Assembly (NCBI GenBank): GCA_965203375.1
Contig: OZ241886.1
Span: forward strand, 1,240,001 to 1,304,000
DNA from: CATQHS01 sp965203375
GTDB lineage: Bacteria; Actinomycetota; Acidimicrobiia; Acidimicrobiales; Aldehydirespiratoraceae
Length of the DNA stretch: 64,000 nt
Direction: 5' to 3'
The notes under the pieces are model-generated. The model had not been told where the DNA came from. It searched no databases and saw only the letters and a list, made by a program, of their open reading frames with translations. Shown here one piece after another: positions 49,193 through 57,060 of the stretch. The position numbers and the translations under genes are program-made. The first letter of the stretch is position 1; every line of letters begins with the position of its first letter.

Positions 49193-49695
49193 CGGCTCGG
49201 CCGCCGGGAGCGGGGCGGGGCCCGGCGCGGGCGGTCCTCCGGGCCCGGCGCGCCTTCGTGGCCCTGGGCTCCAACCTCGGCGACCGGGCCGGCCACCTTC
49301 GGGCCGCGGTCGAAGGCCTGCCCGACGTGGACGCCGTCTCCGCCGTCTACGAGACCAAGCCGGTGGGCGGCCCCGAGCAGGGCCCCTATCTCAACATGGT
49401 CGTCCGCCTTCTCACCGCCCGGCCCGCCCGAGACCTGTTGGACCGGTGCCGGGGGCTGGAGCTGGCCGCGGGCCGCCTCAGAGTGGAGAAGTGGGGGCCG
49501 CGCACCCTCGACGCGGACGTGCTGTGGATCGACGGCGAGACGGTGGAGGACCCCGACTTGGCCGTCCCCCATCCCCGCATGTACGAGCGGGACTTCGTGC
49601 TGGTCCCGCTGGCCGACGTGGGAGCCGATCTCCTGCCCGACGGCTACGACCCGAAAGCGGCCGACGGCGTGGTGAGCCTCGGGCCCCTGCACTGA
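49189..49695 (+). CDS. folK: HPPK (6-hydroxymethyl-dihydropterin pyrophosphokinase)
   Basis: 168 residues, GTG start. FVALGSNLGDRAGHLRAAVE, SAVYETKPVGGPEQGPYLNMVV, WGPRTLDADVLWIDGE and VPHPRMYERDFVLVPLADV are the HPPK signature; residues in RTLDADVL include the Mg-binding Asp pair. It transfers pyrophosphate from ATP to the pterin in folate synthesis. The first 20 residues (Arg/Ala/Pro) precede the fold and derive partly from the junction. folB/folP are not in the window. Confidence 0.93.
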   Translation: MTARPPGAGRGPARAVLRARRAFVALGSNLGDRAGHLRAAVEGLPDVDAVSAVYETKPVGGPEQGPYLNMVVRLLTARPARDLLDRCRGLELAAGRLRVEKWGPRTLDADVLWIDGETVEDPDLAVPHPRMYERDFVLVPLADVGADLLPDGYDPKAADGVVSLGPLH

Positions 49696-49793
49696 CCGCA
49701 GCGGGCCGCGCCCGGGCGGGTCCCGGGGCGTAGAGGTCCTCGGGTCTCGTTGCCATGGGGGAGCAGCGGGGCCGGGCCCGGACGCGTCCCGGG

Positions 49794-49799
49794 TAGCGT
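49794..49799 (+). promoter_or_regulatory. leaderless promoter before DUF2520 gene
   Basis: TAGCGT ends 6 nt before the GTG at 49806. The 110-bp gap also holds a pair of related G/C-rich segments spaced about 70 bp (near 49702 and 49771). Confidence 0.5.
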
Positions 49800-49805
49800 T
49801 CGGGC

Positions 49806-50519
49806 GTGCCTTCGGTCCGGGTCGTCGGCTGGGGCCGGGCCGGGTCCTCGCTGGCCGGGGCCCTGTCCGAAGCCGGATGGGACGTGCGGGACCCCGTTTC
49901 GGCCCGGACCGGGTCCGTGGCCGCTGCCGCGTCCGGGGTAGATCTGGCGATGATCGCCGTCCCCGACTCCGCCGTCGCCGCGGTGGCGGCCGCGGTCGAG
50001 CCCGACCCGGACGCGGTGGTGGCCCACTTGGCCGGGTCGCTGGGGACCGAGGTCCTGGGCGCCCATCCCCGCCGGGCCGCCATCCATCCCCTGACCTCGC
50101 TGCCCGACGCCGCGGTCGGGGCCCGCCGCCTGCGGTCGGGGTGCTGGTTCGCGGTGGCCGGCGACGAGCTCGCCCTTCGGATGGTGGCCGACTTGGGGGG
50201 CCGGGTCTTGGCCGTGGCCGACGCCGACCGGGCTGCCTACCACGCGGCCGCGGCGGTGGCCTCCAACCATCTGGTGGCCCTGCTCGGCCAGGCCGAGCGC
50301 ATCGCCGCCGGGGTCGGGGCCCCTTTCGAAGCCTTCCTCGACTTGGTGCGGGCCACGGTGGACAACGTGGCCGAACTGGGCCCGGCGGCCGCGCTCACCG
50401 GCCCGGCCGCCCGGGGCGACGAAGCCACCATCGCCCGCCACTTAGAGGCCATAGACCCCGCCGAGCGCCCCGCCTATCGGGCCATGTCCGACCAAGCCCG
50501 CAGGCTGGTCCGCCCGTGA
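49806..50519 (+). CDS. Rossmann-fold DUF2520 protein
   Basis: 237 residues. N-terminal NAD(P)-binding fold (VRVVGWGRAGSSLAGALSEAGW), VDLAMIAVPDSAVAAVA, AHLAGSLGTEVLG and IHPLTSLPDA, followed by the helical DUF2520 domain (AAVASNHLVALLGQAERIAAGVG). The family resembles 6-phosphogluconate/ketopantoate-type reductases and is commonly upstream of panC, suggesting a role in pantothenate synthesis such as ketopantoate reduction; this is inference from position. A duplicated junction follows. Confidence 0.85.
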   Translation: MPSVRVVGWGRAGSSLAGALSEAGWDVRDPVSARTGSVAAAASGVDLAMIAVPDSAVAAVAAAVEPDPDAVVAHLAGSLGTEVLGAHPRRAAIHPLTSLPDAAVGARRLRSGCWFAVAGDELALRMVADLGGRVLAVADADRAAYHAAAAVASNHLVALLGQAERIAAGVGAPFEAFLDLVRATVDNVAELGPAAALTGPAARGDEATIARHLEAIDPAERPAYRAMSDQARRLVRP

Positions 50520-50599
50520 CAGGGGTATTCGGCGATCAGCGTCGAGGGCCGCTCGTGACAGGGAGTTGGACACCGGACGTCAGAGGGGTCCGCTCTTGA
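50516..50599 (+). repeat. duplicated junction micro-ORF before panC
   Basis: Three related segments (GTGACAGGG at 50516, GTGACAGGG at 50555, TTGACCGGG at 50596). The GTG at 50516 overlaps the upstream stop and reads 27 codons, passing the in-frame GTG at 50555, to a TGA overlapping the panC TTG. First-to-last start distance 80 bp. Confidence 0.85.
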
Positions 50600-51453
50600 C
50601 CGGGCTTCGGGTGATCGAGAGGATCGGCGAGCTGCGGGCCCGGCTCCGGCAGGACCGGGCCCGGGGGGCCCGGGTGGGTCTCGTGCCCACCATGGGGGCG
50701 CTGCACACTGGCCATCGGTCGCTGATCGAGCGAGCCCGCCGAGACGACGACGTGGTGGTGGTGTCGGTGTTCGTCAACCCGCTGCAGTTCGGCCCCGGCG
50801 AGGATTTCGAGCGATATCCCCGGACCCTGGACCGGGACGTGGAGGCGTGCGCCGCGGCCGGCGCCGACGTGGTGTTCGCCCCGTCGGCGGCCGAGATGTT
50901 CCCGGCCCCGGCGATCACCGCCGTCTCGGTGGCCGGCCTGTGCGAGCCGCTGGAGGGGGCGGCCCGCCCCGGCCACATGGAAGGCGTGGCCACGGTGGTG
51001 GCCAAGCTGTTCGGGATAGTCGGGGAGTGCTCGGCCTATTTCGGCGAGAAGGACTTCCAGCAGCTCGCCGTGATCCGCCGCATGGTGGCCGACCTGTCCA
51101 TCGACGTCCGGGTGGTCGGCTGCCCCACCGTGCGGGCCCCCGACGGGCTGGCCCTGTCCAGCCGCAACGCCTACCTGAGCCCGGCCGAGCGGGCCCAGGC
51201 CCCGGCGCTGCATCGGGCGCTGGAGGCCGGGGCCGCCCTGGTGGCCGCCGGTGAGACCGACCCCGCCGCGGTGGAGGCGGCCATGGCATCGGTGATCGCG
51301 GCCTTCCCCCTGGCCGAGATCGACTACGCGGCCGCGGTCGATCCGAACACGCTGGCCGCCGACGGCCCCTTGAGCGGGGAGGTCAGGCTGGTGCTGGCCG
51401 CCCGCTTCGGCCGGGCCCGCCTCATCGACAACATCGGCTGCCGGGTGCCCTGA
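50596..51453 (+). CDS. panC: pantothenate synthetase
   Basis: 285 residues, TTG start (LTGLRVIERIGEL). VGLVPTMGALHTGHRSLIERA (HIGH-like), VSVFVNPLQFGPGEDFERYPR, GHMEGVATVVAKLF, YFGEKDFQQLAVIRRMV and LALSSRNAYL (KMSKS-like) are diagnostic. It joins pantoate and beta-alanine with ATP. Works with coaX at 54707 toward CoA. Confidence 0.96.
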   Translation: MTGLRVIERIGELRARLRQDRARGARVGLVPTMGALHTGHRSLIERARRDDDVVVVSVFVNPLQFGPGEDFERYPRTLDRDVEACAAAGADVVFAPSAAEMFPAPAITAVSVAGLCEPLEGAARPGHMEGVATVVAKLFGIVGECSAYFGEKDFQQLAVIRRMVADLSIDVRVVGCPTVRAPDGLALSSRNAYLSPAERAQAPALHRALEAGAALVAAGETDPAAVEAAMASVIAAFPLAEIDYAAAVDPNTLAADGPLSGEVRLVLAARFGRARLIDNIGCRVP

Positions 51454-51456
51454 CCC

Positions 51457-51532
51457 TCACCGAGCCGCGCCGTCTGAGGGGCGGGTGGCCTGACTCACCG
51501 AGCCGCGCCGTCGGAGGGCCGGGTGGCCTTGC
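51457..51532. repeat. 38-bp tandem duplication at convergent gene ends
   Basis: Units 51457-51494 and 51495-51532 are near-identical. The second encodes, on the minus strand, the last residues and stop of the DNA methylase (RPSDGAAR); the first is a spare copy in the gap to panC. Confidence 0.85.
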
Positions 51533-54524
51533 CCCCGTGGACCGACGGCTCCAGGCACCACTGGTACCGCAGCACGGCCAGCGCGGGCATGACCTCGGCG
51601 GCGTCCAGCCCCAGCAGATCGGCCAGCACCATCCGGTCCAGCTCCTGCCGGGTCTCGTCCCGCCAGGCCTCGTTGGCGGGCAGGAGCCGCTTGTCGGCCA
51701 GCCGGTCGAAGATGTCGGCGGCCGCGCTCAACTGATCGTCGGTCAAGGCCCGCAGGTCCAGGGCCGCCAGCTCCGGGAGCCTCAAGACGGTCAGATTGGA
51801 CCGGCCCTGCTGCTGGCGGGTTCCGGCCCACCAGAACGAGATCAGCCCGAGGGTGGTGTTGGCCCACAACAGCACCGCCGTCGCCCACCTTTCGTCGTCG
51901 GGCTTGAAAGCAGGCCAGGCTCGGCCGCCGATGCAGGGCTCGGGGGTGAGACAGGCGGCCAGCGGCTGCGAGTTGAGCCGGAAGTCGAGGCTGAAGTGCA
52001 GCCGCGACGCGCTGCCCCAGATGCGAAGGGCCTTGTCCTCGCAGCCGTCGCGGACTCGACCCTGGCAGTCGGGTTCCACGACCAGGCGGGTCTCGCGCCG
52101 GTGGTCGTGGAACCACAACACCGGATAGGTGGCGGCTCGCCAGTCGTCCGTCTTCTCGATGTCGAACGGGCCGCGGGGGGTGATGCGGTCGGACTGGACG
52201 CCGCTGACGTCGCGGTCTACCGGCCCCCGCGAGCCGAGTTCTCCCAGCTCGGTCAGGCGGACGCCGTCGATCAGCCCGAGCCGGCCCAGCCACAGCCTGC
52301 CCGAGGCCATGGCCCCGGCGCAGACAGCCAGGTCGGGCTCGGCGATGCCCGCGCAGCCGGCCGCGCCGACGCCGTCGCGCACGTAGTTCCCGATCCGGGC
52401 GCCGCCCAGATTGAGCGCCCCCGATCTCCGGTGCGAGGGCTCGGAGGCGATCCGGGCGATCAGGCGGGCCGTCTCCGCCGCCTCGACCGGGTTGGGGGGT
52501 CGGGCCGACAGGTTGACCCACAGCCAACTGTCGGGGTCGGGCTCGTCGTCGGGCCGGGCCCGGTCGGCCACCACCAGCACCTCGGCCATGCCGGTGTCGG
52601 CGGAGAAGGACCGGTCGGTCGGCCCGGTGTCGGCGATGGCCACCACGCAGATGTTGCGGTAGTGCTCGTCCAGCAGGGCCCGCACCTTCGACCAGGCCTG
52701 GCCGGCGGTCATCACCGCGGGCAGCACGAAGGCGATGGCGCCTCCCGGCTTGACCTTGGCGTGGGCCAAGTCGACGAAGTTCGACGCCAGACCGGCGTTG
52801 CCGCTGCCGGCCGGGTCGGCCAGGCCCCGGTTGAGCTTGGCCAGTCGCCTCGACATGGCCCGCTGCTCGGCGGCCTCGGTGTCGAATCCCGCGAAGGACG
52901 GCACCGGCACCCGGGCCGCCTCGGCCGTTCCGTGGTTGGTGGGCCGGGTGAACGGCGGGTTCATTATCACCAGGTCGGCGCCGGCGTGGTCGATCACCGG
53001 CTCGGGCCCGTTGGCCCCTCGGCCCGCCGCCGGACCGGTGCCGTTGGCACCGGGGCCTGCCGCCGGACCGGCGCCGTTGCCCGCGCCGCCCTCTGGGTCG
53101 ACCGCGATCTCGGCGGTGTCGAGCCAACTGGTCTGGCGGTAAGAGCGGTCCAGGAGTTCCAGCGCCCCGAGGCGAACGTGGTGGCCGCTGCCGCTGGCGT
53201 CGGGCGAGCGCCCGTAGGGCATCAGGTGGATGCGAGACCGGCTGAACCGGGTCCGGGGATGCGTCGACGACAAGGCGGTGCAGGTGAGGTGGGCCGCGGC
53301 CGGCATGATGTCGGCGCCGGCCAAGACCTGCTCCATCATGGCCGGATGGAGGGCCTCGTCGTCGAGCCCGCCGATGCGGCGCACCCGGGAGGCGATCTGC
53401 TGGTAGGCGGCGGTCAGAAGCGACCCGGTCCCGCAGGCCAGGTCGGCCACCCTCAGCGACTCGACCCGCTCCGGGTCGGACCAGTCCACCGCCAGCCGGT
53501 CCACCGCCAGCTCGGCCAGCAGCCGGGCCGAGGAGGGGCGGGTGTAGAAGGTGGCCAGGAACTTGCGGTCGGCTATCAGCTTGCCGAACATCTGCCCGGC
53601 GATGTCGGCGGTGGACGCGGCGCCGAACCGGGCCAGCTCGTGGGTCATCCCGGTGAGGGGGGCCAGCACCTCGGCGTGGGCCTCCGCCTGCGGAATCTGG
53701 CTCAGCACCGCGTGGGCGGTCCAGAAGATGGGCCAGTAGTTGACGTCGAGGATCCTCCACCACACCTCTAGAACGCGGTCCCGGGGGCCCTCGGCGCTCG
53801 GGCCCGGTATCCGCCAGCCCGTCTCGGGGTTGACGCCGCCCTCGATGGCCAACTGGAACAGCAGCGCGTTGGCGATCATGGTCACCCCGATCCGGGTGGT
53901 CTGCTCCGACGGCTGGAGGTTCAGAGCCGCGGCTACCCCGGCCAGCACCTGCGGCTTGTCGGAGAACGCCCTGGCCAGGTTGTTGCTGACCGCGGCCACC
54001 GAATCCTCCATCACCGTCGCCGCCGACTCGACCACCAGATCGTTGGTGGTGAGCTGCTCGCACAGCCCGGCCAGGTCGGCCACGGCGCCGGTTAGCCATC
54101 CCTCCGACGGGAACCACGACTGGCCCGCCGCGGCGCCGTAGCGGGTGACCAGCCGATACCGAAGCCCGGCGGCTTCGATCTCGCCGGGCAGATCCCGCTG
54201 GGGCGCCCGGCTCAGGGCCTCGGGAACGGCCACCGCCACCGCCTGCTCCACCGTCTGGCCCGAGCGGGACAGGACCGCGCCGAGCCGGGCCGCGGCGTCG
54301 GCCTCCACCGTCCGGGCCGGCTCGTACTCGGTCTCGATCACCACCGGGGCCGCGGCCAAGCCGTCCCCGGCGGTGATCACCAGATCGGGCGACCGGCCCG
54401 GCGCGCCCCGCACCACGCCCGACTGCTCGGCCTCGACCCGCCACCGGGGATGACAGCCGTTGAGGGCCGCGGCCAGGGCCCCGTTGAGCACCTTCTCGCT
54501 GGTGCGCGCCTCGGCCGGAGTCAT
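51495..54524 (-). CDS. stand-alone N6-adenine DNA methylase, possible type IIG-like
   Basis: 1009 residues from ATG 54524. SAM motif I DLACGTGSLLTAAYQ (about 360) and catalytic motif IV NPPF (about 520) identify an N6-adenine gamma-class methylase; a helical HsdM-like N-terminal part precedes them and about 350 residues of variable, probably target-recognising sequence follow. Residues 40-70 resemble a PD-(D/E)xK core (Asp47, then Glu64-Thr-Glu66), but the lysine is Glu, so nuclease activity is doubtful. A Gly/Ala/Asn repeat linker (about 480-510) is inserted before motif IV. No separate restriction or specificity gene is adjacent. Likely a phage-defence or orphan methylation system. A TACGGT box lies 7 nt upstream. 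Confidence 0.72.
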   Translation of the reverse strand: MTPAEARTSEKVLNGALAAALNGCHPRWRVEAEQSGVVRGAPGRSPDLVITAGDGLAAAPVVIETEYEPARTVEADAAARLGAVLSRSGQTVEQAVAVAVPEALSRAPQRDLPGEIEAAGLRYRLVTRYGAAAGQSWFPSEGWLTGAVADLAGLCEQLTTNDLVVESAATVMEDSVAAVSNNLARAFSDKPQVLAGVAAALNLQPSEQTTRIGVTMIANALLFQLAIEGGVNPETGWRIPGPSAEGPRDRVLEVWWRILDVNYWPIFWTAHAVLSQIPQAEAHAEVLAPLTGMTHELARFGAASTADIAGQMFGKLIADRKFLATFYTRPSSARLLAELAVDRLAVDWSDPERVESLRVADLACGTGSLLTAAYQQIASRVRRIGGLDDEALHPAMMEQVLAGADIMPAAAHLTCTALSSTHPRTRFSRSRIHLMPYGRSPDASGSGHHVRLGALELLDRSYRQTSWLDTAEIAVDPEGGAGNGAGPAAGPGANGTGPAAGRGANGPEPVIDHAGADLVIMNPPFTRPTNHGTAEAARVPVPSFAGFDTEAAEQRAMSRRLAKLNRGLADPAGSGNAGLASNFVDLAHAKVKPGGAIAFVLPAVMTAGQAWSKVRALLDEHYRNICVVAIADTGPTDRSFSADTGMAEVLVVADRARPDDEPDPDSWLWVNLSARPPNPVEAAETARLIARIASEPSHRRSGALNLGGARIGNYVRDGVGAAGCAGIAEPDLAVCAGAMASGRLWLGRLGLIDGVRLTELGELGSRGPVDRDVSGVQSDRITPRGPFDIEKTDDWRAATYPVLWFHDHRRETRLVVEPDCQGRVRDGCEDKALRIWGSASRLHFSLDFRLNSQPLAACLTPEPCIGGRAWPAFKPDDERWATAVLLWANTTLGLISFWWAGTRQQQGRSNLTVLRLPELAALDLRALTDDQLSAAADIFDRLADKRLLPANEAWRDETRQELDRMVLADLLGLDAAEVMPALAVLRYQWCLEPSVHGGKATRPSDGAAR

Positions 54525-54531
54525 GGCGGCG

Positions 54532-54537
54532 ACCGTA
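54532..54537 (-). promoter_or_regulatory. leaderless promoter of the methylase
   Basis: TACGGT on the minus strand ends 7 nt before the ATG at 54524. Confidence 0.45.
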
Positions 54538-54579
54538 GTTTCCGGGTGTGTCAAAGCCCGGGCATTCCCCGCCGGGACT

Positions 54580-54668
54580 GGGCCGCGCCGGGGCGCTGGC
54601 CCCGCGACGGCGACGATCTCCGCCGTCACGCCCGGCAGCCGACACCGGGCCGCGCCGGGAGCGCTGGC
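54580..54668. repeat. 67-bp spaced direct repeat in the divergent gap
   Basis: A segment of about 22 bp at 54580 recurs at 54647, between the methylase and coaX. Confidence 0.75.
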
Positions 54669-54692
54669 CGCCCGGCTACTGGCCGCCCGGCG

Positions 54693-54698
54693 TAGCAT
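54693..54698 (+). promoter_or_regulatory. leaderless promoter of coaX
   Basis: TAGCAT ends 8 nt before the GTG at 54707. Confidence 0.45.
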
Positions 54699-54706
54699 TC
54701 CCGGTC

Positions 54707-55504
54707 GTGCTGCTCGCCATCGACGTCGGCAACACCCAGACCGTGGTCGGCGTCTACGACCCCGCCGCTGGCTGCGGCTCCGGGGCGGCGGTGGGGCTGG
54801 TGGACCACTGGCGGCTGTCCACCGAAGGCGACCGCACCGCCGACGAGCACGGCATCGTCGTCCGGTCGCTGCTCGACAGCATCGGGATCGACCTCGAAAC
54901 CGACGTGAGCGGGGTGGCCGTCTGCTCGGGCGTGCCCCGCATCCTCTCCAGCCTCCGGGAGATGGTGAGCCGGTACCTGCCGGTGGAGGCACTGGTGATC
55001 GAGCCCGGCGTCCGCACCGGCATGCCCATCCTCTACGACAACCCCAAGGAGGTGGGGGCCGACCGCATCGCCAACGCGGTGGCCGCCTACGACCTCTACG
55101 GGGGGCCGACGGTGGTGGTGGACTTCGGCACCGGCAACAACTTCGACGTGATCTCCGAGGCCGGGGAGTTCATCGGCGGGGCCATCGCCCCCGGCATTGA
55201 GATCAGCCTCGACGCCCTGTTCGGCCGGGCCGCGGCCCTGCGGGCGGTGGAGTTGGTGGAGCCCCGCAGCGTGATCGGCAAATCGACGGTGGAGTCCATC
55301 CAGTCCGGCACCCTCTACGGGTTCACCGCCATGATCGACGGGATGAACGCCCGCTTCCTGGCCGAGCTGGGCGAGGCCAACATCGTGGCCACCGGCGGCC
55401 TGGCCCCCCTGATCGCCCCGATCTCGGACACCATCGAGCACGTCGAGCCCTTCCTGACCCTGCACGGCCTGCGCATCGTGTACGGCCGCAATCGGGACCG
55501 GTGA
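54707..55504 (+). CDS. coaX: type III pantothenate kinase
   Basis: 265 residues from GTG 54707, which gives the expected VLLAIDVGNTQTVVGVY beginning; longer in-frame reading is Arg/Pro noise. ASKHA-fold kinase: NPKEVGADRIANAVAAYDLYG, VVVDFGTGNNFDVI, GGAIAPGIEISLDALFGRAAAL, and GFTAMIDGMNARF. In the usual DxGT/DFGTAT motifs the third element reads DFGTGNN, a small variation. It makes 4'-phosphopantothenate and pairs functionally with panC. Confidence 0.92.
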   Translation: MLLAIDVGNTQTVVGVYDPAAGCGSGAAVGLVDHWRLSTEGDRTADEHGIVVRSLLDSIGIDLETDVSGVAVCSGVPRILSSLREMVSRYLPVEALVIEPGVRTGMPILYDNPKEVGADRIANAVAAYDLYGGPTVVVDFGTGNNFDVISEAGEFIGGAIAPGIEISLDALFGRAAALRAVELVEPRSVIGKSTVESIQSGTLYGFTAMIDGMNARFLAELGEANIVATGGLAPLIAPISDTIEHVEPFLTLHGLRIVYGRNRDR

Positions 55505-55634
55505 GCGCCCTGGCCCCGCGCCCCGGCCCCGGCCCGGCTGGCGGCCTGACCCTGCGCCCCGAATCCGGTCCGGCTGGTGCCTTATCCCTGCGCCCCGGCC
55601 CCGAACCGGCGGCCGGGCCGTCGATCCCGTCGGC
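55505..55634. repeat. 36-bp spaced repeats between coaX and lysS
   Basis: A segment of about 27 bp at 55534 recurs at 55570; partial copies lie on either side. No promoter is evident. Confidence 0.75.
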
Positions 55635-57044
55635 GTGAGCGACCCGATCCCATATCGGTTCGACCGCACCCACACGGCGGCCGAGGTGGTGCGGGCCCAC
55701 CCCGATCTGCCCCCCGACACCGCCACCGGGACGGTGGTGGCGGTGGCTGGCCGGCTCATGCTGCGCCGCCTCCAGGGCCGGATCGCCTTCGGGTCCCTGC
55801 AGGACTCGACCGGACGGATCCAGCTCTTCGCCCGAGCCGGGGCCACCCCCGACTTCGAGGACTTCGGCAACCTGTCGATAGGGGACTGGGTGGGCGTGAC
55901 CGGCGAGGTGATGACCACCCGGCGGGGCGAGCTGTCGGTGCGGGTCGACTCGTGGACGGTGCTGGCCCGGGCCCGCCGCCCCTTCCCCGACAAATGGCAC
56001 GGCCTAGCCGACACCGACACCCGCTACCGGCAGCGCTACGTCGACCTGTGGGTCACCCCCGAGGCCCGGGACGCCTTCGAGAAGCGCTCCCGGATCGTGT
56101 CGTTCTTGCGCCGCAGCCTTCAGGACTGGGGTTTCGTCGAGGTGGAGACCCCGATGCTGCACCCCATCCCCGGCGGGGCGGCGGCCAGGCCTTTCGTCAC
56201 CCACCACAACGCCCTGGGCGCCGACCTGTTCCTGCGGGTGGCCCCCGAGCTGTACCTGAAGCGGCTGGTGGCGGGGGGCATGGAGAAGGTGTTCGAGATC
56301 GGCCGGGTGTTCCGCAACGAGGGGATCTCCACCCGCCACAACCCCGAGTTCACCATGCTCGAGCTCTACTGGGCCTACACCGACTACACCGACATGATGT
56401 CGCTGGTGGAGGATCTGGTGGCCGGGGCGGCCCAGGAGGTATGCGGCTCGACGGCGATCAGCGGCGCGGACCGCCCCATCGACCTGACCCCTCCGTGGCC
56501 CCGGGCGGCCATGGAGGACCTGATCGCCGAGCACGCCGAGATCGAGGTGAGCCTCGACACCCCTCTGGAGGAGCTGGCCGAGCACTGCCGCCGCCTCGGC
56601 ATTGAAGCCAAGGACGGCTACGGGGCGGGCAAGCTGCTGCTGGAGATCTACGAGAAGACCGTCGAGCCTCACCTGGCGGGCCCGGTGCATGTGACCGACT
56701 ACCCGGCCGAGGTGTCGCCGCTGTCGCGCCTGCACCGCAGCCGGGACGGCTACGCCGAGCGGTTCGAGACCATCGTGGCCGGCCGGGAACTGGCCAACGC
56801 CTTCACCGAGCTGATCGACCCCGACGAGCAGCGGGCCCGCTTCGAGGCCCAGGAGGCGGAGCGGGCCGCGGGCGACGACGAGGCCATGGTCATCGACGAG
56901 GACTACCTGCGGGCCATGGAGTACGGGCTGCCCCCCACCGGGGGGCTGGGCCTGGGCATCGACCGGCTGGTGATGCTGCTCACCGGCGCCTCCGCCATCC
57001 GCGACGCCGTCCTGTTCCCCACCCTGCGCCCCGAGGCTCTCTGA
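55635..57044 (+). CDS. lysS: lysyl-tRNA synthetase, class II
   Basis: 469 residues, GTG start. OB-fold anticodon domain (GRLMLRRLQGRIAFGSLQDSTGRIQLF), then class II motifs: VEVETPMLHPIPGGAAARPF (motif 1 region), VFRNEGISTRHNPEFTMLELYWAY (motif 2), and GLGLGIDRLVMLL (motif 3). It charges tRNA-Lys. Somewhat short at the N-terminus compared with E. coli (505). It converges on the LRR protein gene 16 bp away. Confidence 0.96.
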   Translation: MSDPIPYRFDRTHTAAEVVRAHPDLPPDTATGTVVAVAGRLMLRRLQGRIAFGSLQDSTGRIQLFARAGATPDFEDFGNLSIGDWVGVTGEVMTTRRGELSVRVDSWTVLARARRPFPDKWHGLADTDTRYRQRYVDLWVTPEARDAFEKRSRIVSFLRRSLQDWGFVEVETPMLHPIPGGAAARPFVTHHNALGADLFLRVAPELYLKRLVAGGMEKVFEIGRVFRNEGISTRHNPEFTMLELYWAYTDYTDMMSLVEDLVAGAAQEVCGSTAISGADRPIDLTPPWPRAAMEDLIAEHAEIEVSLDTPLEELAEHCRRLGIEAKDGYGAGKLLLEIYEKTVEPHLAGPVHVTDYPAEVSPLSRLHRSRDGYAERFETIVAGRELANAFTELIDPDEQRARFEAQEAERAAGDDEAMVIDEDYLRAMEYGLPPTGGLGLGIDRLVMLLTGASAIRDAVLFPTLRPEAL

Positions 57045-57060
57045 GCGCCGCCCGCCGACT

